This document shows, piece after piece, positions 9,106 to 20,995 of a stretch of 64,000 bases of DNA (its first letter is position 1; each line of letters opens with the position of its first letter). Under the pieces are notes generated by a model. That model did no database searches. It saw only the letters and a program-made list of their open reading frames with translations, and was not told the origin of the DNA. Source of the stretch: Cerioporus squamosus (taxonomy: Eukaryota; Basidiomycota; Agaricomycetes; Polyporales; Polyporaceae); the NCBI GenBank assembly GCA_022592435.1, contig JABYQS010000001.1, positions 620,001 through 684,000 on the forward strand, read 5' to 3'. The position numbers and the translations under genes were made by a program.

Positions 9106-11872
9106 ATGAGTTCGGGCCCTCTCTCCGGCGCCCTCACCACCGCTCGTCACTCCCTCCGCTCCTCCCTGTCGCTCTCTACCCCCACACCCACCTCGCTTGT
9201 CGCGACCGCCACGGCCCTCCTCGCGGACTCTGCCAACGGTTTCTCTGCATACGTTACGCCTTGCCCTGGACCCTCCGGCACTCCCAATGTTGTCCATGTT
9301 GTAATCCATACCACCGTTACGATCCCGGACTTTTCACGCTACTACAAAATCCCCATCTCCTCGTTCCACCCCACATATGTCGCCCTCGATGATGGCTCTC
9401 TCATCAGCTCTGTCTACACCCCCAACCTCAATGTTTCCGAGGGTTGGCTCGTCATGGGCGGAGCGCTGGGCGTGTTCTTCCTCAGGAACACATACAGGGC
9501 CATCCAGTACGCGAGGATCGTCAACGTCAAAAACAAGTCGCTTTTCTACATGCTTGCAGTCAGCCAGGCTATCGGCATATTGGTCTCGGTGACCTTCGTT
9601 ATAGCCGACTTCGACTGGTCACTCAATTGTACCGCGTAAGTCCCACCTATCTCCACCATCCTTCCATTCTCCACTGACAGCTACGCCCTTCGACAGAGTG
9701 GGAATGCTGAAGAAGGGCGGCGTGCTGGTCTCCTCAACATTACTGGTACGGTCGCAAGTATAATGTCAGTTGCACAGAAGTAACCCGCCTGTAGGTTACT
9801 GGCATCCTGGGTACCAAGGCGTACCGATGTCTCAGCAATGCGGGATTCGTCATTGTAACGCTGTCCCTCATGCGTGCGGCAATCATTGCCGTCTCCGGTG
9901 TAGTGTTGGTTGAGTATAAGGGTGGGAGGAGGTTTACGGGTAAGCAACGTCCACTGTATGCGTTATCCAGAACAAGTCTCACAGCATATAGGCACCTGCG
10001 AGACTATCAAGGAGTCTTCGTTGCTGCCCGTATCTATAATTTTGCAATTCATAGAAGCTTGCTTTATTTGTATATGCTGTGGGTACCCTCCCGCGCAGCG
10101 CACGTACATTGCTCTGACAATGCCCAGTTCTATGGGCCGTTTACAGGTCTTACCGCAGTCCTGCGGACCACGCAAGGTTGTCACTACCCCTGGAAGAAGA
10201 GGACGAGACGAGCTCAGTCGAGACCAATGAGAAGGACGATGACCACCATGCCCGGACAAGCCGACGCGGATGGTGGGACTACGTTCCCAATCCCTCGAAC
10301 CAGCCAACTGATCGGCCATCCTCACGGTCTGGGCGGAGCTCTCCTAAGGACATGGTCGGTCGGTTTCGCCGATGGTGGACAGGAGAGCCTATGCTCCCGA
10401 GCACCGTGTTTCAGCGGAAGCCATCATTGCCAGGCGAGCTTCCGATACCACAGCCGCCCAGGTTGTCATCCGCGTCGAACATCGCACCTGTCCGGATGTC
10501 GGCGAGTCGCGAGCCTGAGCGACCGCGAGCGAGTTCTCCACCGCCTCCCTCCGTCATGGAGCGGATAATCCGCTATGTTCCCCGCGCCGAACTATTGCGT
10601 AGCATGCTCAAGAACGAGGTGCGCTATCATACTGAGGTTGAATTACGCGGCGTGCTAACTTCCTGGGATAGCTATTATACACCACCTTCATCACGGCGGT
10701 CCTCCTTGTCATAGCTGTCGTCATGCTGGTGGGAGTTACTCAACAGCTGCTCCTCGGCGCAAACAGCTGGATCATCCTGGACTGTATGCATATTCGCTCC
10801 TTGTCTCATAGGGCGATAGTCTCATTCTTTCACAGGGGTCATCATCTCCTTCTGTACAATGCACACTTTCGGCCGAGTGGCGCGTCGCCACGAGCGGGAA
10901 GCATGGCTGCAAGATCCCGCTAACTGGCGGTCAATGCATCATGCCCAGGTCGAGGACGAGACAGCCTTGCGCCCCAAGAACCCTCGCCGTGCTTGGTCGC
11001 CGGTCAGCGTCGCATCGAACTGGCGGCAGCGCTACCGTCAGCGCGGCGAGTCCGACGCCCCCAGCAGCGTTGGCCGCTACCGCTCTGGGGACTTTTCCGA
11101 GCCGTTCACGCCGTCCCGTCCTTCTCGCGTACGGTCCGGCTCCTTAACCCGCAATCCCGAACTTCCAGTGACCGTATCCAGGTCGACATCCGTCGCGTCG
11201 TCCGCCCCAATTCACTCCGCTTCTGTCGACTCAGCGTTCAGGCCCCCCATCGTGCGGCACGGAAACGAGAGCCCCATGATCCTCCCGTCCCCCGAGTATC
11301 CGCCGACGAGCGTGAGCACCCCCCTCTCGGGCACAGCCTCGGACTCGCACGCTATCCTGTCGCGGCAGGCACCGCCCGCCCTCTGCGCGACGCAGCATCT
11401 CCCCATCCCCGAGCCCGGGCGTGGGGCGCAGTCACCACAGTCACAGTCGCAGGCACAGTCCGATCCCGAGGTCGCCGCCGTCGCGACACGTGTCGCGGGC
11501 ATGGGATCCAGAAAATCCAGAACCGCCGGACCCAGCGTTGGAGCGAGGATGAGTCGCTCGTCGGTTCGTCTGCTTGTGCTCTCTGTTCCCTGCTCTCTCG
11601 TGGTAACTGGTTGGGTGGCGAAGGATAGGCCTGTCGGCATCGATGTCATTGTTGACGGAACTGGACTGTTGTACTGTTATGCTGCTGCGGGGACCCCTCG
11701 GACGCGCCTCTCGTTAATCTTCTTGCATTCGCTTTCGCAGGTGTACATCATCATACTACTTCCAACTGCATGTCGCATTGCTATCTGTCGCATTCGAGCA
11801 ACTATATACACTTCGACTATTGGCCTGTGGCGTGATCTTGTTTCCCGGACAGCAACATCTTACGGAAGTTAA
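9106..11872 (+). CDS. Orphan seven-transmembrane protein with large loop and long cytoplasmic tail
   Basis: Seven exons (9106-9635, 9697-9745, 9795-9939, 9992-10082, 10147-10618, 10672-10783, 10836-11872) give 811 aa in frame. Hydrophobic segments lie at about residues 113-127, 146-168, 185-203, 210-233, 251-271, 431-455 and 463-481, seven in all. About 110 mostly hydrophilic residues precede the first. A Ser/Pro/Arg-rich loop of roughly 160 residues separates the fifth and sixth. After the seventh comes a 330-residue tail rich in Ser, Pro and Arg with many possible phosphorylation sites. This layout resembles a G-protein-coupled receptor, but no known receptor signature is recognised. The last 100 residues or so look hydrophobic and irregular, so the true end may lie earlier, after an unseen intron near 11550. 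Function unknown. Confidence 0.65.
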
Positions 11873-13682
11873 GTACACTCATAACTCAACTGACGTTCCA
11901 GCTCCTTCAGGTGTCTTCACCGCGAAGTTCGAACGCGAATGCTGTTGGCCGCAAGACACCTTCAGTGGCCAGGCCGGCTGCTCAGTTTCACAGTGAGTCC
12001 ACCGAGAGCTCTTATGCCCATTGATACTATTCGCTAAACTGGCCATCAGAACAACTCGTGCGAGATGAGCTCGCCTTAGCTTCCTCTCAACGGCTATAGC
12101 TAGCAGAAATAGCATGAAAGCCATTGATCGACGGAACCACCCCTGGTACCGAACAAACTTGTTCACAGGTGCGAACAGAAATGCCCGCCAAAGAGCAAGC
12201 GCAAGTGGCTGACCCGAACCGAATACGACGCGACTCGATCCGGGCATGGGCCTCCGGTCAGCCTCCAGCTGAAGCTATAAAGGACCTCGCTCTCTCACAT
12301 CCTGCTCTCTCCCATACCGCCATGTTCTCGACTCGGACTGGAACTGTGCTCTGGCGACCCGACGACCTCGGCGACCTCGAGAGGCTCTAGGTTGAACACT
12401 CAAGAGCTCATATGCCGAAGCTCAAGGCTTCAGGTGCGCTCTTCACCCTTCCTACCAACCTCCCTTGCGTGCTGTATATGCGGCCAGTCGTACTTGGTGC
12501 GCGCAGAGAGGGCCGGCCGCGGGCTGGCCTCCGCATTGGTCGGTCCCTCGCTCGTGCTACTGGGCTCGCTGGCCGCCAGGCAAGGGAACCGGACAGGACG
12601 CCGGTCTGTAGTGTCCTGCCGCGGCGAGCCCCGCCTCGAGGGCGCCGCCGTGTCCCTCCGGCCTAAAGTTGCGGAGTCCCGCCTCTCGGGGGAATGCGGT
12701 GGTCGCTGTCGGCGGCGTGGTTGGCGGTGTGTACCCGAGGTAGGGTCGGCTGTGCGCGAGCATGGTCCGTTCCTGGTGCAGGCCTCTACGTGGCCCTCGG
12801 GACTAGTACTTGCCTATGGCGAGGAAGCTAACGTGCACCAAAAAGTCTGTGTAAGTACGAGATCGTCAAGATGCATGTATGTAGTATAGTGAACATACGA
12901 ATGACTCGGAGTCTTGCGGTCTCGTCATTAGAGCATTGGCTGCGTGGTCTCCGCATTATCTTTGTGTTGCTTGAGTCAGCCTCCGATGGGCACTTGGAAT
13001 GATATATACAAAATGTACTTTCAGCCAGTCGGTGGTCGCGAGGAGGAGGAGGGGTACCGCGTGCACACAAACCACTGGGCGCTCTCGAGGCTCAGAGCTC
13101 TGTTCGTGTTGGCGCCCGCTGTGGCGTGTCCGAGTCTCGCTCTCAGGTTCTTGCCATGATGTCCTTCCTACATTGCTCCCCTATTAACTCTGAACACCGT
13201 CATATGAGATGTTGTTTCTCGATGCGTGGCACTAGGAGGAGTTTGCCTATGCATGAATGCTAGCGGGTAGCTGCTTCAGTCCACAGGCCGCGCCATCATG
13301 AATCATCCCGCGGCCGGTGCAGGACTGCACACGGCCCAAGTCTGCACATGCCAATTTTTGTATCGTGTATGTGTCCACTGTATCACGCTCGCGGCGTGCG
13401 TTCTGATCTGTTTATCCGACTTTCCAGGTGACGGTGGCTGGACTCCGAGGGACGCGAGTCAGGCGGGAAGCGAACGACGCAGCTGTCCCGATCCGTCCGC
13501 CGTACTGTCAGCCTCACGGAGCCAACGACATAAGCCCCTGCTTCGTTCGCTCTCTCTCTTCCTCCTCCCCTCATCTCTTCTCTCGCAGAGCTGGCTTTGC
13601 ATTGCTACTGGCAGGCTGGCGTGCTAGCAGTTGTGTTTTCTTGACTACTGGCACTGTCTTTTTCGACTTCCTATCGCTTAAG
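11873..13682. other. Long intergenic stretch with an isolated promoter-like site
   Basis: About 1.8 kb without a supportable gene. An open frame at 12392-12889 is Arg/Gly/Val-rich, has no domain and looks like chance coding in GC-rich DNA. A TATAAAGG box lies at 12276-12283, followed by a pyrimidine tract and a 22-codon frame from 12320. The last 150 bp before 13683 are CT-rich with a TCTCGCAG site, consistent with the 5' UTR (possibly with an intron) of the lyase-like gene. Confidence 0.4.
12276..12283 (+). promoter_or_regulatory. TATA box without an evident gene
   Basis: TATAAAGG followed by a CT-rich initiator-like tract and ATG at about 12320. The frame from that ATG stops after 22 codons, so the site may drive a short or noncoding transcript, or the first exon of a gene I cannot assemble. 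Confidence 0.35.
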
Positions 13683-16003
13683 ATGCGGTCTCGCTTCGCT
13701 TTCCATTCGCTATTTCCGCTGGTTCTTGTGGCAACAGCTGGTCTCGTTGTCGGTTAGTCTCTAACGCTGTGCTGTACCCTGCCGCGTTGCTAACCCGCCG
13801 CAATCACAGCCGATTCGAACGACTGGATCAACGTCAACTATGTCCTCAAGCAGGCGAACTCGAGCAGTACTTCTGGCGCCAGGCAGAACATTCTGAGCAA
13901 GGCGAGCAGTTCGGCGACATCTGGTCCATGGAGTGCGTGCTTCTGCATCGGCGTCATGCGCTGGGTACTGACAGCTATGTAGGCATCGTCAACAAGAGCA
14001 GCGTGAAGCCTCCAAGCGGCGACGTGCACGACTACCTGAGCTGGGCGCCTTAGTGAGTCTCCGAAGCCTTCTGTATGCGCCCCGAGTTGGGCGGCTGACG
14101 GTTCATCCAAGCCATTGGCCGGACTGCAACTGGTGTTCCAAGGGGACCAATCACTTGTCTGCACCCAGCCAGAGCGGGAACTCTACGGATGACGATGACG
14201 ATGACCAGGATGACGACGATGGCTCATTGGACGGCACCGACCCCTATGAGAACGGCGGAGACGACGACTACGAGTTACTCGCTGCCGAAGTGGCCCTCGT
14301 TCACAGGGCTCTCGGTACCGTGCAGGTGCATTCTGGTCGTGCTCATCATCGCATGCTTCGAAGGAGGCGTCCTCTTCTTGGTCATGGCACGCCCGGCAAC
14401 GTCGTTCAAGCGAGGCAGGATGTCGGGAACGCTCAACTATCACCGACTGCTGTGGTCTCTTCGCTTCCCACTGGTGCTCTCTCCTCAGTTCCTACGGGCG
14501 GTTCTCTATCGGTGCCTACAAGTACGCGCCTTCCCGGCGGCCAACTGACGTCGAGCTCTTCTCGTACGACAAGCGACAGGACTATCAGTGGCACTCTGGC
14601 TCCTGCGCAGGGTGCCGCAAAGACATCGAAGGCGGGCAGCAAGTGCACCCCGTCGCCTTCAAAGACTTTGGCACCTTCGGCTAGTACGTCCTACACTGAA
14701 TTGTGCAGACACCGTCGTCCTGACATGCACTTCACAGCCTGGACTACATGTCCGTACGTGGTCCACGACGGCAAGGCCAATCCGGATGTGCGCTCGCTTC
14801 CCGACTCTCCCGCTGCTGTCGCGATGGCACAGGCCGTTCTCTACAACGCCCTTGCTTTCGCGTTCAAGAAGACCTCCTCGTATTCGAAAAACGCGGCCAA
14901 CTACATTGACACATTTTTCCTCGCTCCAGCGACTGCTATGAACCCGAACATGAACTACGGGCAGCAGGTGCGCGGTCCCGGCAAGGAGCATCAGATGGGT
15001 TCGTACACTGGGATCCTAGACATGCGCGGACTGGTGAAGGTCACGAATGCGATTGCCCTCATGAAGGCTGCCGGAAGCCCAGACTGGACGAGCGCGAGGG
15101 ACAAGTCGATGACGGATTGGATGAAGTCGTACGTCTCATGGCTCCAAAACAGCGCGCTCGGGAAGGATGTTGCGTCGAAGGCCAAGTAGGCATTTCTCAC
15201 GAATCCCTTGAGTTTGCTTTGGTCTGACAACATCATGCAGCAACCACCTCAGCTTCTTCGTCAGTCAGTTAACGGCAGCGCAGATGTATCTCGGAGACAC
15301 AAAAGGCGCGCAGAGCACTCTCAAGAACTACTTCTCCCACCAGTTCTTGGACCAGATCGCCGCTTCCGGAGAACAACCCTTCGAGGCCGTCCGCACACGA
15401 CCGTATCACTACCGCTGTTTCAACCTGGAAGCGATGATCGTAAGTCGGCGCAATCACGGCTGCTTGAGACGCTCTGACACGTCTCCTACGCAGACCAATG
15501 CGAAGCTGGGCGATCAACTCGGGATGAACTTCTGGACCGCGAAGTCGAGGTACGGTGCGACCATTCAGACCGCCCTCGACTACGTCATGGCGCAGGACCC
15601 GAAGGGCGAAGACATCTCGGACATCTTCCCGCACGTCGCCGCGGTCGCTGCTGCTTACGGAGATCCGAAGGGCAAGTACGCGGCGTTTTTGCAGATGAAG
15701 GATAGCGACTACAAGAACCAGCCTTTCTGGTTCTACGACCAGAGTGCTGCGCTGCCGAACTCACCCGCTGGCCACTCCAAGAGGGACCTCAGCCTCAGCG
15801 ACTTCGCACTCGAGGAGCAAAATCTCGTCACGCAATTCAATGCCACGACCGGGACAGTTCTGGATGCGGCATCGGCCGCTGGGTCTGAGTTCGACTGTCC
15901 TTCCGTGTTAGACAATGGGGTAGAGTTGGAAGTTGGGCTCTACGTCACTTGCGATCAGCTCAAGCCGTTCTACAAGACTATACGTGTCCCGGATGCACTG
16001 TAG
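13683..16003 (+). CDS. Secreted alginate-lyase-like polysaccharide lyase
   Basis: Seven exons (13683-13752, 13810-13932, 13983-14052, 14112-14683, 14738-15185, 15241-15439, 15494-16003) give 663 aa. The first 24 residues are a signal peptide ending LVVADS. The catalytic domain resembles Alginate_lyase (PF05426): an early YLSWAPYHWPDCNW block, CPYVVHDGKANPDV, then NNH at residues 428-430 and RTRPYHYRCFNLEA at 479-492. Asn/His of NNH and Tyr/Arg of the second motif are the usual catalytic residues of this fold. Beta-elimination of a uronic-acid polymer is therefore likely. In a land fungus glucuronan or another uronan is more plausible than alginate. Between HWPDCNW and CPYVV lies an unusual Asp-, Arg- and Ser/Pro-rich insert of about 170 residues, part of which might be an unspliced intron. 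Confidence 0.82.
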
Positions 16004-16267
16004 CTACTCTTGTACCAGGAGATGACTAGCCAATCCCATGCCCAATGGATCTGTTGAGATCGTTGACTAGTTGTGCCGTCCGGCGTCGGGGACCTGGATC
16101 CGGGTGGCGGAGGCACAGTTGACCGTCAGAGGGCGAGAGGCGCCGAGAGGGGCCAAACAAGGACGGGTGTGACTGAGGGACGTGTGCGCTGTTCCTCGTT
16201 ACGCCATCACCCACTCCCTCTCCTCCGTGTATTCTATTTTTCTTCCCCGCACCGACAATCCATAGAC

Positions 16268-17380
16268 ATGGCCGACGCTGCTTCTGGCTCGACGGAGAGG
16301 TCTGTTCAGGTTAAGCTGGTGCTGCTTGGTGAGTCTTCCTCTGCACCTCTACATTCCTGCCCCACATAGCCTTCGGTCCCCATCTCCCACACGCCGTATA
16401 ACAGCAGGAAAAGCTCGCTGTCTGTGTGGTTCTGCGGGAACCTCGTATGTCTCATGTGTGGTGACGGTTGGTGCTGACGGGGCTGCACGATCACAGGCGA
16501 GGCAGCGGTTGGAAAGTCGTCAATTGTGCTGCGATTCGTGCGTAATCTCTCCACTATCTCTCGTCCTCTCCCTCAACGCGCTACGCGCAGGTCTCGAACG
16601 AGTTCCAGCCGAACAAGGAGCCCACGATTGGTGCTGCCTTCCTCACGCAGAAGTGCCGCTTGGAGGACCGCGTGCTGCGATATGAGATTTGGGACACAGC
16701 AGGCCAGGAACGATTCCACTCTCTCGCAGTACGTGCCAACCCATCAATGTCTCTTCACGCTCCCGTCCTAATCACATGGCGCTAGCCCATGTACTATCGC
16801 AACGCGCAAGCTGCTGTGGTCGTCTACGACGTCACGAAGGCGTCCAGCCTCGAGAAGGCGAAGACATGGGTGAAGGAGCTGCAGCGGCAAGCGAACCCGA
16901 ACATCGTCATCGCCCTCGCAGGCAACAAGATTGATCTCGTCACCCCTTCCGCCTCATCCTCCACACCCGAGTCCGAAGACGAGGCCGACGATGCAACCGC
17001 CACCCCCGGAGAGACGGCCACCTCGGGCGAGCCCGAGAGCCTCAGGCAGGTGCCCAGAGACGAGGCGGAGGCGTACGCTCAAGAGGCAGGGCTGCTCTTC
17101 TTCGAGACGTCCGCGAAGACGGGCGAGGGCGTCGTAGAGATTTTCACCGAGATTGGTAAGTGGCTCTATATGGTCCGCTCTGCGGTTGCGACGAACTGCG
17201 GCTCACTGCGGCCTGGCGCACCCTTCTCGCCTTACAGCCAAGAAGATCCCCATTGACCAGATCCTGGCGTCGACTCGCGGCGGTCAGCGCCCCGGTGCCG
17301 CGGCTGGTCGTGCTGCGCAGGAGGGCGGCGTTAACCTGGAGGAGAACAACACGAAGGGCAAGGATGCGTGCAATTGCTAA
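16268..17380 (+). CDS. Rab5-family GTPase (Ypt5x/Vps21 type)
   Basis: Small GTPase of early endosomes that controls vesicle tethering and fusion. Five exons (16268-16328, 16497-16537, 16591-16728, 16786-17155, 17238-17380) give 250 aa. Motifs in order: P-loop GEAAVGKSS (residues 21-29), switch [25 protein letters not shown] (68-78), GNKID (126-130) and [10 protein letters not shown]. It ends CNC, a double geranylgeranylation signal. The Rab5 hallmark [16 protein letters not shown] is present. An acidic Ser/Thr-rich insert of about 35 residues follows GNKIDLV, making the protein longer than a typical 210-220 aa Rab5. Such inserts occur in fungal Ypt52-like members, so assignment within Rab5 is open. 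Orthology at the family level is very secure. Confidence 0.93.
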
Positions 17381-17812
17381 GCTTCATGTCATCCCGTTTC
17401 TGCCTCGAGACACGATTCCCTCCCGACCTGTTACGAGCCTAATGCCCTTCTTACAGTACTACCTGCTCTCCCCCTTTCTCTTCCGTACTTTGTCTGATCT
17501 ATATGGCCTTTTCCCGTACATGTATTTGCTGTCGTATTGGAGTGGTACTGGACTGACATATCATATTTTGATGTTGTCTACACACCTCGTTGTGCCCGGG
17601 ACGCGACGAACATAGGGATTTCAAGGCAAGTGAACTGAGATGTTCATTCCAGAACCACATGAGCGAGTATACAACCATACAGATACAGATACGAGTATAA
17701 CATAAGAGTAGCAAGAACGTCACGATAGAAACTCAGTGATAGCAGCAAACAAGCAAACATTCCCGGCATCGTCACGAACAGGGGCAATTAACGTTGCGAT
17801 CCTCGCTCACGC
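17381..17812. other. Convergent 3' region
   Basis: Holds the 3' ends of the Rab5 and Swi1 transcripts. It is more AT-rich than the flanking coding sequence and contains AATA/TGTA-type polyadenylation-like stretches. No coding potential is supported. Confidence 0.5.
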
Positions 17813-20800
17813 TCACGGGCCGACGCGGACGAGGCTCTCGAGCTCCGAGAACAGCATCGCGTCGACTACCTCGGGGTGCATCATGAGCCCGAGCGTGATG
17901 TCCTCCTGGTACGCGCACAGCATACCCCGCCCGCGCTCGACCCTGTTATCGCCGTGCTCCCCATACCCGATCCCAAACGAGAGCGTGGGCATCGCGGAGC
18001 GACTCGGGTCGAACGAGTCCTCGGCGTCGTCGACGACCTTGAGGAGCTCGATCGCGCGGCGGATGAGGCTCGCGAACGTCGCGCGCGACTCCATCGGCGT
18101 GTGCAACGTGAGCTTGCGCAGGAGGCGCAAGACGACCTTGGAGAAGCCGAGCGCCCCATCGCGCTTTGCCCGGTTCTTGATCTCGGGCGGGGCGAGGAAG
18201 GCAAGGGAATAGAGGCAGAGGACGAGTCGCTCGACGTAGCCGATCCAGGGCTCGCGCATGATCGCGTGGAAGTCGTGGTCGGAGATGGGGAGACGGTGTA
18301 CGAGTGCCTCGAACGTCCGCCAAAGCCAAGAAGCGGGCACAATTTGCGCGACGGCGCGGCGGCTGTCGTCGGGAAGCGTGAAGCGGGCAAACGCCTCGAG
18401 GGCTTGGTTTGCGAGGGACGGCGGCGCCGGTGGTTTTGGATTGTGTGGGGTGAGGTGGATGCCGGTCTGGACGACGTAGTTGAACGGGGTGAGCGTCTCG
18501 GAGGGATCGACGAGGAACGATGCGAGGACCTCGAACGCTCGCTTGATAGTGTGTTGCATCTGCTTGGTCGGCGTCGCGGCGCCGTCAGGAAGCAGGATGA
18601 CGAAGGCACCAAAGTTCACGAGCATATGCACAACATCCTTGCGTATCGTGAGCAGGTCGGAGATGGAAAGTATGGGGGATAGCGGAACAGGTGTGGATGA
18701 CTTGCTGCGCGGTGCAAGGCTGCAGAGTCGTAACATGACATGGACGAGTTTGTCATGCTTCGCGAGATAGCCTGCGCTTGCTTCGTCGCCCTGGGAGATA
18801 TTGCGGACGATGTTGACTACTGTGAGCACGATATCTGCTGGGCGTGGTCGCGGGCCATGGACAGTATGCTTCACTCCCGGTCCTGGTTGCAGTCCAGCGA
18901 AGGGCTTTGTTCCATCGTCAAGTAGCGAGTTTACCAGCTCCTTGTGCGTCATGAACGGCGTGTCGTCCGCCAGATCGCCATCCTCCTCGACTCCCTCGAA
19001 AGCGAGATCGTCAACCAGGTCCACCGCTTCGTCAAGCAAATCCGGCGCCTGAGCGATAGGAAACCCGCTCTCACGGTCTCGAGGGTGTTGACCCTGATTT
19101 CGAGGCAACGTGAGCAGAGCGAAGGTCGTCAGCGAATAAGAGAGCTCGGTGGATATACGCGAGCGCAGCGACAGCGTGAGTGCGTCGATATCGACATGGC
19201 CCCATTCGTCGCTGTGGCGCAATGGACGTGCTGCCACACGTGCCCATTCGTTCTGGATGAAGTCAAGGTTCCGTCCTCCAGCAGTGTCCAGCTCGGGAGC
19301 GAGGGGGACGTATTCGATCTTCCGGCGCGAGGGTTGGCGTATGGTCCGTGTAATTGTGGGAACGGCGGCCTCAGGAGTGTGTCCGGGTGCGACCGACTGC
19401 GAAGAGCGAGTATGAGAAACCATACCCATCGTGGTGAATAGAAGCATATAATGACTTACACCGCGAGACTCCGATACATCCGAGCCACCTGAATGGGCTA
19501 TTAGCACTTCTATCGAGTGGCGTACACACGACGTACCGGTCTTTTGCCTGGCGCGCTTGGCCTCCGACTCGGCAACTTCTGCCATCTTCCGCTTCCGCGA
19601 CTCCATATCGTGCTCAAGGTCACCGGACCCATTGGACAGGCCTCCGGACTGCATCTTGTTCAGAGACAAGCCTGCACCGTTCATCGCGCCATTCACGCCT
19701 ACGCCCATCATGTTAGGAGGCTGTAGGGGGATGGTGCCGGCCTGGGCAGGGAGGAACTGACCAGGTACGTCCATGTTGATGTTGGGTACAGCGTTGGGAC
19801 GGGGCATCATGCCAGCAGCGGGGTTGCCGCCGACCATCCCAGGGCGTCCTGGCAGGCCGCGCCCCGCCGCTATCGCGCGCTGCTGGTTCTCCATCATGTT
19901 CTTGCGGTATGCCTCCTCGAAAGGACCGAGAAGCGCCATGTAGTACCGTTCGAGTACCTCGTGCACAGGCTTCGTCTCTGCGGGGTTGGCGGGCGAGGGC
20001 ATGAGCTCGGGAAGGCTAAGATGATCACGGACGACGCCCCAGCCGCCCTTTTGAGACACCTGCACGCGCAAGGCAGGGAATGGGATACGCAGATGAACGG
20101 ACGGTGAAACACGAGCAAAGTATGGAGGTACGCACTGCGGCACCGCCTCCCTGCGAGAGGATTACCCCCCAGAGCCTGAACAAGTCCACATCGACGCCTG
20201 CTAACCTGACAACGCCGAGGTCTGCGGGGGAGACCTCGAGCGACTTCCAGGGCATGTTTGCGGGGTCATATTGGGCAGGAAGCGGGACACCGGTGAGCTG
20301 TGGCGGGAGAGGCATTCCACGCTGGGCCATGAGGTTGGCGAGGCCATGGAGCCAGCTGCGTTTGCGGGCGCGCAGCTGGTCGGCATTGTTGGGCTGCTGG
20401 GGGAGACCTGGCGGCTGTAGGAGAACGGGGCGCGAGGGTGAGTCTGGGCGGGGGAGGGCGGGAGGAAGGAAGGGACGGACGTTCATGGGGGTGTTTGGCG
20501 CCTGGAGATCGGAGAGAGGAGGAAAGGCATGGCTGTCATCTGGGCGGGAAAGCGAGCTGGACTGGTTCGTCGACATTCCTCCGAAATAACCCGCCGAGGT
20601 TCCGCCAGGCGCAGACCGGTTCGCCGCCTTTGCGACACTCGTGGCCTGCAGCGCCGCCATCTGCTTCGCCGTAAAGGGTCCAGATTGAACGGAAGTGCCC
20701 CATCTGATACTCCGTTCGCATGCGGGCCAAACCCATGGCCTCCCCCGACGGCGGGCGGCGCGTTCCCGACGTTCTGCTGCCTGTCCGCGGGTCAGTGGCG

Positions 20801-20834
20801 GCTGCTGGACACGGGGGCGGGGTGGTACATACAT
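17813..20834 (-). CDS. SWI1: SWI/SNF subunit Swi1 (ARID-domain protein)
   Basis: Large accessory subunit of the SWI/SNF remodeller, nuclear. Exons run 20136-20834, 19537-20059, 19460-19488 (29 nt) and 17813-19396; the total is in frame from an ATG at 20834. The ARID DNA-binding domain spans the first intron: ARKRSWLHGLANLMAQRG ... VDVDLFRLWGVILSQGG, then VSQKGGWGVVRDHLSLPE and VLERYYMALLGPFEEAY. A Met/Pro/Asn/Gly-rich linker follows, then a basic stretch SRKRKMAEVAESEAKRAR. The C-terminal 500 residues are helical and Leu-rich, like the Swi1 armadillo-like region. The first 60 residues from 20834 are oddly Arg-rich, while the overlapping frame reads NAPPAVGGGHGFGPHANG, which looks more like a natural N-terminus. 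The true 5' exon is therefore uncertain. Confidence 0.8.
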
Positions 20835-20995
20835 CTGCTAATCAGTTGAGACGGCCCCTGCTCCGACTGCTTCAGTCCGGAATCTGGTCCTGCAGAGTGT
20901 AGCGACGCCGTCGTGGCTTCCCGAGTTCGACTCACCCTGCCACGCGTGGCATCACTCTTTAGGCGCGCGCCCCTTGTCCTCGCATTTTTCCTCCC
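20835..20995. promoter_or_regulatory. Short bidirectional promoter (Swi1 / DUF1764 gene)
   Basis: Only about 160 bp separate two divergent starts. It contains a palindromic GCCACGCGTGGC at 20939-20950. Part of it may be 5' UTR or a first exon of Swi1, because a GTGAGT donor on the minus strand follows a possible ATG near 20955. Confidence 0.45.

Noticed and set aside
12392..12889. A 165-codon plus-strand frame
   Set aside because: Arg/Gly/Val-rich, with overlapping frames of equal length on the other strand and no domain.
17876..18682. A 268-codon open frame on the plus strand opposite Swi1
   Set aside because: It is antisense to the conserved Swi1 C-terminal exon, is dominated by Arg, Glu and Asp from mirrored codons, and has no domain or splice context.
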